Of a stretch of 7,263 nt of DNA, positions 1 to 7,263 are shown piece by piece; position 1 is the first letter of the stretch, and each line of letters opens with the position of its first letter. The position numbers were made by a program, and so were the translations under genes. Source of the stretch: Hyphomicrobiaceae bacterium UBA4460 (GTDB lineage: Bacteria > Pseudomonadota > Alphaproteobacteria > Rhizobiales > Methyloligellaceae); assembly GCA_002390155.1 (NCBI GenBank), contig DGOS01000029.1, positions 34,906 to 42,168 on the forward strand. Reading direction: 5' to 3'. The notes under the pieces were generated by a model. That model searched no databases. It was given only the letters and a program-made list of their open reading frames with translations, and was not told the DNA's origin.

Positions 1-510
1 GCCGTCGGACTCGTCGGCTTCGACCACCATCCATTCGCCTTGTCCGATGCGCGCGTTGGTGCCCCAGGCATTGATAATGCCGCCCGTGATGACGGTTGGA
101 TCGCAGCCGCCGCCCTGCAATAGGTCCGCGATGATGGATGTCGTCGTGGTCTTGCCGTGCGTGCCCGTCACCGCCACCGTCGTGCATGGGCGCATGAGCT
201 CAGCGAGCATCTCCGCACGGCGAATGATCGGAATACCGCGCTCCTTGGCCGCTTCGAATTCCGGGTTCCCCGACTTCACGGCACTGGAGATCACCAGATA
301 CGAGGCGCCTTCAATATTGCCCGGATCATGACCGATGAGGCAGGCGATGCCGTGATCGCGCAAGCGCTGAAGGTTGGCGCCCTCTTTCAGGTCGCTGCCT
401 TGTACGCGGTAGCCGCGCGTATGCATCACCTCGGCGATGGCGCTCATGCCGATACCGCCAATGCCCACGATGTGGAACAGGCCTGTCGTTTGTGGCGGGG
501 GCAGATGCAT
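1..510 (-). CDS. murC: UDP-N-acetylmuramate--L-alanine ligase MurC (N-terminal part, cut by window edge)
   Basis: MurC is the cytoplasmic ligase that uses ATP to add L-alanine to UDP-MurNAc, the first step of stem peptide synthesis. Reading the minus strand from the ATG at 510-508 gives 170 open codons running off the left edge, roughly the first third of a usual 460-480 residue MurC. The N-terminal UDP-binding fold has [17 protein letters not shown] at about residues 13-29. The central ATPase domain begins with the P-loop [10 protein letters not shown] (115-124), where the His in GTHGKT is typical of MurC. The MurC signature EADESDG (164-170) ends exactly at the window edge. The ATG lies 8 nt after the murG stop codon. 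An AGG overlapping that stop (520-518), 7 nt upstream, may be its ribosome binding site. No frameshift is visible in the part present. The identity is secure from motifs and position; the C-terminal domain cannot be judged. Confidence 0.96.
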   Translation of the reverse strand, partial: MHLPPPQTTGLFHIVGIGGIGMSAIAEVMHTRGYRVQGSDLKEGANLQRLRDHGIACLIGHDPGNIEGASYLVISSAVKSGNPEFEAAKERGIPIIRRAEMLAELMRPCTTVAVTGTHGKTTTTSIIADLLQGGGCDPTVITGGIINAWGTNARIGQGEWMVVEADESDG

Positions 511-518
511 CGATGCGC

Positions 519-1619
519 CTATTCTTCGGGCCCCGCCAGCTCCTCGACGAGGTTGGCGAGTTTCTTGACTGCATCGACATTGGCCATGGCCTTGGACCTC
601 GCTGCCGTCTTGGCCAACATGTCCGGCGCGCCGAGAAGCCGGGCGAGTTCCTCCGACAGATTCTCCGGCGTGATGCCCGATTGGGGCATGCACCACCCGC
701 CGCCGCTTTCCTCAAGACGCGTTGCGTTCTCCAACTGATCGTTGTCGAGGGCGTGGGGCAGCGGCACCAGCAGGGCCGGACGGCCAATGGCCATCAGCTC
801 GGCCACGGTCGAGGCCCCGGCACGGGAGATCACCAGATGGGCGTTGGCGATGCGCTCGGGCAGATCGCGGAAGAACGGCGCCACGTGCGCGGCAATATTG
901 GCTTCCTTGTAGGCGGCGCGGAGTTCGTTGAGGTCCTCCGGCCGGGCCTGCTGCACGACCGTCAGACGCCAGCGCGCTGCTGAGGGCATCATCTCCATCG
1001 CCGGCGGCAAGACCTCGGAAAAGAAGCGCGCGCCTTGGCTGCCGCCGAACACCAGGACCAGAAGCCGCCCTGCCGGTTCGGGCGGCGCGTAGGGAACGTC
1101 GCGATATGAGATCACCTCATCGCGCACCGGATTGCCTGAGACGATCGAGCGCTTCTGCGCGCTGCGGCGCAAATATTTTGTCGACGGGAACGACAGCGCG
1201 ATGGCGTCGGCGAAGCGGGACAACATGCGGTTGGCGCGCCCCATGACGGCGTTCTGCTCGTGGATGACGGTGGGAATGGCCAGCGACCGCGCCGCCATGA
1301 TGGGCGGGACCGTGGGATAGCCACCGAAGCCCACGACCACGTGCGGCTGCACCATTTCCAGGAGCCGCCGGGCGCGTAGGAAGCCTTTGCCCAAACGGCC
1401 GAGCGTCTTCGCGACGGCAAGCGGTGCGCGGCTCGTGAAGGTCGCCGATGGGACCCGGTAGATGGCGCGAGCTGGAAAATCCGTGCCGTACTGCTCGGCG
1501 CGCTCATCGGTCGCGAGCTCCACGGCAAAACCGCGGCGCGTCAGCTCCTGGGCCAAGGCCGTGGCGGGGAAGAGATGTCCTCCCGTGCCGCCAGCGGCAA
1601 GAAGAATGGTCTGAGTCAA
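519..1619 (-). CDS. murG: UDP-GlcNAc:lipid I N-acetylglucosaminyltransferase MurG
   Basis: MurG transfers GlcNAc from UDP-GlcNAc to lipid I to make lipid II, acting as a peripheral protein on the inner face of the cytoplasmic membrane. The 366-residue product has normal family length and both halves of the GT-B fold. N-terminal motifs are the glycine-rich GGTGGH (10-15), VGFGGYP (96-102) and [11 protein letters not shown] (120-130). The linker region has GNPVR (162-166) and the second glycine-rich loop GGSQGA (192-197). The nucleotide-sugar site has [11 protein letters not shown] (265-275) and [14 protein letters not shown] (286-299). The start is a TTG at 1619-1617 that overlaps the ftsW stop as TTGA. 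I see no in-frame ATG or GTG in the 13 codons upstream, and starting further downstream would delete the GGTGGH loop. A strong GAGGGGG ribosome binding site lies 8 nt before it. It ends with TAG at 521-519, just ahead of murC. Confidence 0.97.
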   Translation of the reverse strand: MTQTILLAAGGTGGHLFPATALAQELTRRGFAVELATDERAEQYGTDFPARAIYRVPSATFTSRAPLAVAKTLGRLGKGFLRARRLLEMVQPHVVVGFGGYPTVPPIMAARSLAIPTVIHEQNAVMGRANRMLSRFADAIALSFPSTKYLRRSAQKRSIVSGNPVRDEVISYRDVPYAPPEPAGRLLVLVFGGSQGARFFSEVLPPAMEMMPSAARWRLTVVQQARPEDLNELRAAYKEANIAAHVAPFFRDLPERIANAHLVISRAGASTVAELMAIGRPALLVPLPHALDNDQLENATRLEESGGGWCMPQSGITPENLSEELARLLGAPDMLAKTAARSKAMANVDAVKKLANLVEELAGPEE

Positions 1620-2790
1620 GCCGTCTGCCCCCTCGCCCCTGCGGTCTGCGCCCCGTGCCGTTCGCGCGCCGAATGCTTCAGCCGTCCGGCCATGGGCCGT
1701 TTCCGGGTGAGCCCCAGCGCGAACCCCATGGTCAACGCCATGGCGAGGAGCGACGTACCGCCATAAGAGATGAACGGCAAGGTCATGCCCTTGGCCGGGA
1801 GAAGGCCGACATTCACGGCCATATTGATCAAGGTCTGCAAGCCAAACAACATCACGAGTCCCGCCACGGCGTGCCGGATGAACCCGTCAGGCTCTTGAGA
1901 TGCCTTGGACAGACCACGCAGCACAATGAAGGCGAATAGAGTCAGCAAAATCAGGCAAGCAATCAAGCCATACTCTTCGGCGGCGACGGCAAAGATGAAG
2001 TCCGTATGGGAGTCCGGCAGGACGTCTTTTACGGTCCCCTCGCCGGGTCCCCGCCCCAGCCAGCCCCCGTGGAGGAAGGAATCCAGCGATCGGTCCGATT
2101 GGTAGGTGTCGCCGGAGGCCGGATCGATATGGCGGTCGATGCGCGAGGCCACATGCGGCAGGAGGAGATATGCCGCCACGACGCCCGCGGCGCCGAGCGC
2201 GATCAGGGCGGCAATCCAGAGCATATTGATGCCCGCCATATAGAGAAGCGCGCCCCACACCAGACTGACGAGGAGCGTCTGGCCAAAGTCCGGCTGGAGC
2301 ATCAAGAGCACAGCGAAGACGGCGTAAAGCGCGATTGCAAACTCGAGACTGGGCACGTCCTTGCGCTTCTGGCTTTCGTTGAAGAGCCACGCGGTGAGCA
2401 CGATGAAGGCCGGCTTCACGAACTCCGACGGCTGCAGCGAAAACGCGCCGACCTGGAGCCAGCGCTTGGCGCCCTTCACCTCGGGCCCGAAGAAGAGAAT
2501 GCCGATCATCAGAGCGATGCCGATAAAGAAGATCACGAGACTGGTGCGCCTGATCTGCTTCGGCGTCAGCGTTGAGGCGGCAAACATGACGGCGACCGCG
2601 GGCAGGAGCATCATGGCGTGACGCCGCACGAAGTAGAACGACTCCAGGTCGAGCTTCTCGGCAATCGGCGGGCTGGCAGCCAAGGACAAGACAAGCCCGG
2701 CGCCCATGAGCAAGAGAAGGCCAAAGAACATCAGGCGGTCGACGGTGAACCACCAGTCGGAGAGGATGCTCTTATCGGCGCGCGTGATCC

Positions 2791-2794
<4 letters not shown>
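1616..2794 (-). CDS. ftsW: Septal peptidoglycan glycosyltransferase FtsW (SEDS family)
   Basis: FtsW polymerises lipid II into glycan strands at the division septum, in family members together with the class B penicillin-binding protein FtsI. The 392-residue product has about ten hydrophobic segments (roughly 17-39, 58-75, 82-102, 122-139, 150-166, 168-187, 190-212, 266-293, 306-331, 341-364), as expected for SEDS proteins. Conserved stretches are KGAKRWLQVG (107-116) followed by QPSEFVKP (121-128), QPDFGQ (167-172), GGWLGRGPGEG (243-253), SHTDFIFAVAAEE (262-274) and PFISYGGTS (340-348). Asp265 in HTDF sits where the proposed catalytic Asp of FtsW and RodA lies. I prefer FtsW over RodA because of its place between murD and murG. 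The ATG overlaps the murD stop as ATGA, with AGGG and AAGG purine runs 8 and 4 nt upstream. The final 30 or so residues are a basic cytoplasmic tail. Confidence 0.97.
1628..1634 (-). promoter_or_regulatory. Ribosome binding site supporting the TTG start of murG
   Basis: On the minus strand GAGGGGG lies within the last codons of ftsW, 8 nt before the TTG at 1619-1617. It supports initiation at this rare start codon and places the signal inside the upstream gene, as is common for coupled genes. This is a judgement from sequence match and spacing only. Confidence 0.6.
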
Positions 2795-4206
<1,412 letters not shown>

Positions 4207-4218
4207 GATGGCCTGAAC

Positions 4219-5307
4219 TTAGCGCAATTTCAGCGTCGCGAGACCGGCCAGAGCCAGCACCACAGAGATAATCCAGAAGCGGATAACGACCGTGGATTCG
4301 GGCCATCCCTTCTGTTCGAAATGGTGGTGCAGCGGCGCCATGCGGAACACGCGTTTGCCGAACATCTTGAAGGAGAAGACCTGCACGATCACCGAGGCGG
4401 CCTCTAGAACGAACAGACCGCCGACAATGGCCAGCACCAGCTCATGCTTGGTGGCGACGGCGATGGTGCCGAGCGCCCCGCCGAGCGCCAGCGAGCCGGT
4501 ATCGCCCATGAAGATCAGCGCAGGTGGCGCGTTGAACCATAAGAATCCGAGTCCTGCGCCGACGAGCGCCCCGCAGACAATGGCAAGCTCACCCGTCCCG
4601 GCCACGAAGTGGATCTGAAGGTAGTCGGCGAAGAGCGCGTTGCCGACTACATAGGCAATGAAGCCGAACGTCGCTGCGGCGATCATCACCGGCACGATCG
4701 CGAGCCCGTCGAGACCATCGGTCAGGTTCACTGCGTTGCCCGCGCCGACGATGATGAACGTCCCGAAGATAATGAACAGCCATTTGCCCAGCGGGATCAT
4801 GAAGTCCTTGAAGAACGGAATGGCGATCGAAGTGGAAAACGGTTCCTCGCCAAAAGACGCAATGACATAGGTGGCGACGAGCGCGGCGGCGGTTTCGATG
4901 ACGATCTTGATCCGTCCGCGGAAGCCGTCCGCCGACTGCCTGGTGACTTTCAGGAAATCATCGAAGAGGCCGACGGCGCCGTAGACAAGCGTTAGCAGCA
5001 GCACGACCCACACATAAGGGTTGCCCAGATTGCCCCATAGCAGCACCGAGGCCGCGACGCCGGACAAGATCATCAACCCGCCCATGGTTGGCGTTCCCTG
5101 CTTCTGCAGGATGTGCCGCTCGGGTCCTTCTTTGCGGATCGGCTGGCCTTTGCCCTGACGGACACGCAAGGACCGGATTACCCGCGGCCCAAACAAGAAG
5201 ACGAACAGAAGCGCGGTGAGGACCGCGCCTCCCGTCCGGAAGGTTATGTAGCGGAAGACATTAAAGACAGAGGAGTCCGGCGCCAGCTCGGCCAACCAAT
5301 AGAGCAT
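4219..5307 (-). CDS. mraY: Phospho-N-acetylmuramoyl-pentapeptide transferase MraY
   Basis: MraY is the integral membrane enzyme that transfers phospho-MurNAc-pentapeptide from UDP to undecaprenyl phosphate, forming lipid I. The 362-residue product is of standard length and has about ten hydrophobic segments. Family motifs in order are GKGQPIR (52-58) with [17 protein letters not shown] (61-77), the Asp pair in GLFDDFLK (113-120), [13 protein letters not shown] (191-203), [12 protein letters not shown] (266-277) and APLHHHFE (324-331). The Asp residues of DDFLK and MGDTGS match the catalytic or Mg2+-binding acidic residues described for the family. The ATG at 5307 is preceded by AGGGGG (5320-5315) with a 7 nt spacer, the clearest ribosome binding site in the window. 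It starts 24 nt after the murF stop, the largest gap in the cluster here, and is followed 12 nt later by murD. Confidence 0.98.
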   Translation of the reverse strand: MLYWLAELAPDSSVFNVFRYITFRTGGAVLTALLFVFLFGPRVIRSLRVRQGKGQPIRKEGPERHILQKQGTPTMGGLMILSGVAASVLLWGNLGNPYVWVVLLLTLVYGAVGLFDDFLKVTRQSADGFRGRIKIVIETAAALVATYVIASFGEEPFSTSIAIPFFKDFMIPLGKWLFIIFGTFIIVGAGNAVNLTDGLDGLAIVPVMIAAATFGFIAYVVGNALFADYLQIHFVAGTGELAIVCGALVGAGLGFLWFNAPPALIFMGDTGSLALGGALGTIAVATKHELVLAIVGGLFVLEAASVIVQVFSFKMFGKRVFRMAPLHHHFEQKGWPESTVVIRFWIISVVLALAGLATLKLR

Positions 5308-5314
5308 CGCCTTT

Positions 5315-5320
5315 CCCCCT
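5315..5320 (-). promoter_or_regulatory. Ribosome binding site of mraY
   Basis: AGGGGG on the minus strand lies 7 nt before the mraY ATG, within the 24 nt gap after the murF stop. It is the strongest Shine-Dalgarno-like match next to a standard ATG in this window and confirms that start. Confidence 0.65.
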
Positions 5321-5331
5321 TCTTCGGCGCC

Positions 5332-6762
5332 TTACGCCGAAACGCTTTCCGCCTCGAAATGGCGCGTCAACGCCTCGACGAGCGGGGCCATGCGGCTGCC
5401 TAAAGACCCCTTGACCATGATGACGTCCCCTGGCCCCACCGCTTCGAGCAATTTCGGAGAAAGCTCCTCCGAGGACTTAGCATAGCCGCCCTGGCGCCCC
5501 GCGGGGAGCGCCTGGAACAGTGAATCCATAAGCTCGCCGCAGGCAAAGACAACATCTACCCCCGCCTCGTCAACGGCTTCCGCGAGCCCGGCATGCAGCT
5601 TTGGTCCCTCCGCGCCCAGCTCCAGCATATCCCCCAGAACCGCGACCCGCCTCTTATAGGCATCGCGCGGCGCAAGTCCGAGCGTGGCCAGGGCCGCCCG
5701 CATGGAGGCCGGGTTGGCGTTATAGGACTCATCGACGATGGCCACCGGCCCCGATTTCGTCTGGATGACGCGGCGCTCCCCCCGGCCGGCTTGGGGCTGC
5801 ATGACGCCAAACGCCTCGGCCGCCTTTGCAAGGTCGGCACCCGCCAGCTTTACCGCCGCGAGCACGGCAAGCGAGTTCTGGACGAGATGGCGTCCTGGCG
5901 CGCCGAGACGGTAGTCCACCATCTCGCCCATGATATCGGCGCGCACTTGCGAGCTTTCGGGGGTGAGATCCGCCGAGATCAACCTTGCGTTTGCGCCTTC
6001 GTCCTCGCCGAACGAAACAATCTCAGCCCCGTTCTTGCGCGCACGGGCCGCCAGCCGCTCATAATGCGAATTGTCACGATTGATGATCGCCGCGCCGCCC
6101 GGCTCGAGCCCGTGAAAGATCTCGGCCTTGGCATCGGCAATCTCTTCCACGGAGTCGAAGAAGCCCAAATGCACCGGCGCCACGGTGGTGACGATGGCGA
6201 TGTGCGGCCGGACCAGCTTCGTCAGCGCGTCAATCTCGCCGGCGTGGTTCATACCGACCTCGAACACGCCATAAGCAATGTCTCTTCGCATGTTGGCGAG
6301 CGTGAGCGGCACGCCCCAGTGATTGTTGTAGGACTTGGAGGAGGCATGCACCGTGCCGCTGGGCTCAAGCGCGCGGCGCAAAGCCTCCTTGGTGCCCGTC
6401 TTGCCGACACTGCCGGTCACGGCAATCACGACGGCGGCTTCTGCCCGATCTCGGCCCGCGCGGCCGAGATCGTTGAGCGCGTCGAACGTGTCAGTCACCC
6501 GCACCAGGCGTTGTTCATCGCTCGGGTGATAGGTCTCTTCCACCACGGCGCAGGCAGCGCCTGCATCGAGCGCGGCCGGTATGAACTCATGACCATCCCG
6601 ATTGAGACCGCGAATGGCGATGAACCCCTCACCCGACTTCAGGCTGCGGCTGTCGATGGAGAAACCGGAAACCCTGCTGGCGGGATTGCCTTCGCTGCGA
6701 CCGCCGGTGGCAACCAAGATCTCTCCTAAGGTCCAGAGCGGATCAGCCAAGTTTCGCCTCAT
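5332..6762 (-). CDS. murF: UDP-N-acetylmuramoyl-tripeptide--D-alanyl-D-alanine ligase MurF
   Basis: MurF adds the D-Ala-D-Ala dipeptide to UDP-MurNAc-tripeptide, the last cytoplasmic step before MraY. Read from the ATG at 6762 it has 476 residues. Motifs are the P-loop TGSVGKTGTKE (116-126), SYNNHWGVPLTLAN (144-157), FEVGMNHAGEID (167-178), ADAKAEIF (209-216, with the Lys expected to be carbamylated in Mur ligases), HLVQNSLAVLAA (292-303), VDESYNANPASM (343-354), LGDMLELG (376-383) and VKGSLGSRM (450-458). The exact start is uncertain. The ATG overlaps murE by 20 nt and has no visible Shine-Dalgarno sequence. A TTG at 6750-6748, four codons in, has GAGG (6760-6757) 6 nt before it and would give a 472-residue protein beginning ADPLWTLGEIL after the initiator Met, closer to the usual N-terminus. 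It ends TAA at 5334-5332. Confidence 0.97.
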   Translation of the reverse strand: MRRNLADPLWTLGEILVATGGRSEGNPASRVSGFSIDSRSLKSGEGFIAIRGLNRDGHEFIPAALDAGAACAVVEETYHPSDEQRLVRVTDTFDALNDLGRAGRDRAEAAVVIAVTGSVGKTGTKEALRRALEPSGTVHASSKSYNNHWGVPLTLANMRRDIAYGVFEVGMNHAGEIDALTKLVRPHIAIVTTVAPVHLGFFDSVEEIADAKAEIFHGLEPGGAAIINRDNSHYERLAARARKNGAEIVSFGEDEGANARLISADLTPESSQVRADIMGEMVDYRLGAPGRHLVQNSLAVLAAVKLAGADLAKAAEAFGVMQPQAGRGERRVIQTKSGPVAIVDESYNANPASMRAALATLGLAPRDAYKRRVAVLGDMLELGAEGPKLHAGLAEAVDEAGVDVVFACGELMDSLFQALPAGRQGGYAKSSEELSPKLLEAVGPGDVIMVKGSLGSRMAPLVEALTRHFEAESVSA

Positions 6763-7263
6763 CGTTTAGCGCGGCGGACACCGCCTCGTGGTCGGAGAAC
6801 GGAATGACCGTCGTGCCGACAGTTTGACCGGTCTCATGTCCCTTGCCGGCCACGAGCAGCACGTCGCCCTTCTCTAGCATGGCAACGGCTTCAACAATGG
6901 CCTCAGCGCGGTCGCCGATCTCGATGGCGCCGGGGGCCGCGGCAAGAATCTCGCGGCGGATATCGCCTGGGTCCTCGTTGCGCGGATTGTCGTCGGTGAC
7001 GATGGCAATGTTGGCCTTGGCGACTGAGGCGGCACCCATCTCGGGACGCTTGCCTTTGTCGCGGTCGCCGCCGCAACCAAACACAACAAGGAGCCTGTTC
7101 CTGACATAGGGCCGCAACGCATCGAGCGCCTTGGCCAGTGCATCGGGCGTGTGAGCGTAATCTACGAAAATGGGCGCACCGGCCGGCGCGGTGCCGGCCA
7201 GATCGAGCCGGCCGCGCGCGCCTTGTAGGTTCTCAAGATGCGGCAGCACGTCGGCGGCGTTCG
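6743..7263 (-). CDS. murE: UDP-N-acetylmuramoyl-L-alanyl-D-glutamate--2,6-diaminopimelate ligase MurE (C-terminal part, cut by window edge)
   Basis: MurE adds the third residue of the stem peptide to UDP-MurNAc-L-Ala-D-Glu in the cytoplasm. Only the last 172 codons or so are present, about the final third of a usual 480-500 residue protein; the frame stays open to the right edge. The GTG at 7249-7247 is an internal Val codon, not a start. Visible MurE features are HLENLQGARGRLDL, IFVDYAHTPDAL, the FGCGGDRDKGKRPEMG segment, DNPRNEDP and LLVAGKGHETGQ. The DNPR motif (codons at 6991-6980) is the known determinant for meso-diaminopimelate rather than L-lysine. The likely product is therefore the DAP-type precursor expected of a Gram-negative bacterium. 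The TGA stop (6745-6743) lies inside the 5' end of murF, so the two genes overlap whichever murF start is used. No damage is seen in the part present. Confidence 0.97.
   Translation of the reverse strand, partial: NAADVLPHLENLQGARGRLDLAGTAPAGAPIFVDYAHTPDALAKALDALRPYVRNRLLVVFGCGGDRDKGKRPEMGAASVAKANIAIVTDDNPRNEDPGDIRREILAAAPGAIEIGDRAEAIVEAVAMLEKGDVLLVAGKGHETGQTVGTTVIPFSDHEAVSAALNDEAKLG
6757..6760 (-). promoter_or_regulatory. Putative ribosome binding site favouring a TTG start of murF
   Basis: GAGG on the minus strand lies 6 nt before the TTG at 6750-6748. It sits within the murE coding sequence and just inside the alternative ATG-started murF reading. The ATG at 6762 has only GCGCTAAACG before it, with no purine-rich match. 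The site therefore bears on which murF start is correct, but a four-base match can arise by chance. Confidence 0.45.

Noticed and set aside
157..738. A 193-codon plus-strand frame over the murG/murC junction
   Set aside because: It runs antisense to the end of murG and start of murC, both supported by strong motifs, and its product is not recognisable.
1887..2753. A 288-codon minus-strand frame inside ftsW
   Set aside because: It is an alternate frame of ftsW, rich in Arg, Ala and Pro. The ftsW frame has clear SEDS motifs and membrane segments, and this one has neither.
5308..5331. Possible terminator or regulatory hairpin in the murF-mraY gap
   Set aside because: The 24 nt gap has short complementary CGCC and GGCG ends, but the pairing is too weak, no T-run follows, and the purine-rich part is better explained as the mraY ribosome binding site.
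5490..5512. GC-rich palindrome CCCCGCGGGG inside murF, encoding LPAGRQG
   Set aside because: It raised the thought of an inserted repeat, but it occurs once in the window, keeps the frame, and lies in a variable surface region of MurF, so chance in GC-rich DNA suffices.
5593..6729. A 378-codon open frame on the plus strand opposite murF
   Set aside because: It lies wholly antisense to a well-supported murF. Its translation is rich in Arg, Gly and His with no recognisable domain, typical of the complementary frame of a GC-rich gene.
6743..7249. A 168-codon murE reading starting from GTG at 7249
   Set aside because: The frame is open to the window edge with family-like sequence before the GTG, so this codon is an internal Val of a truncated murE and not a start.

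Overview
The window is a compact, GC-rich stretch of the division and cell wall (dcw) cluster, read entirely on the minus strand. In order of transcription (high to low coordinates) it holds the 3' end of murE, then complete murF, mraY, murD, ftsW and murG, and the 5' end of murC. This is the classical gene order of the cluster. The protein sequences look alphaproteobacterial, most like Hyphomicrobiales (Rhizobiales). Supporting signs are the MraY N-terminus, the MurD opening (MIPVTIFAG), the MurF P-loop variant TGSVGKTGTKE and the FtsW loop around DPASGDTYQSDRSLDSF. This placement comes from recalled family resemblance, not from a search, and I do not claim a genus.

Layout on the minus strand: murE end (7263 to 6743), murF (start 6762 or more likely 6750, to 5332), mraY (5307 to 4219), murD (4206 to 2791), ftsW (2794 to 1616), murG (1619 to 519), murC start (510 to 1). 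Genes either overlap by 4 to 20 nt or are separated by 8 to 24 nt. No intergenic space is large enough for an internal promoter plus terminator, and the plus strand carries no convincing gene.

The products form one pathway. MurC, MurD, MurE and MurF successively add L-Ala, D-Glu, the third-position diamino acid (meso-DAP, judged from a DNPR motif in MurE) and D-Ala-D-Ala to UDP-MurNAc in the cytoplasm. MraY moves the product onto undecaprenyl phosphate to make lipid I. MurG adds GlcNAc to give lipid II. FtsW is the SEDS-family membrane glycosyltransferase that polymerises lipid II at the septum.

I found no new biological system, mobile element, CRISPR array or RNA gene. The points worth a second look are small ones about translation: murG appears to start at TTG overlapping the ftsW stop codon, and murF has two candidate starts, of which a TTG preceded by a Shine-Dalgarno sequence looks better than the upstream ATG.
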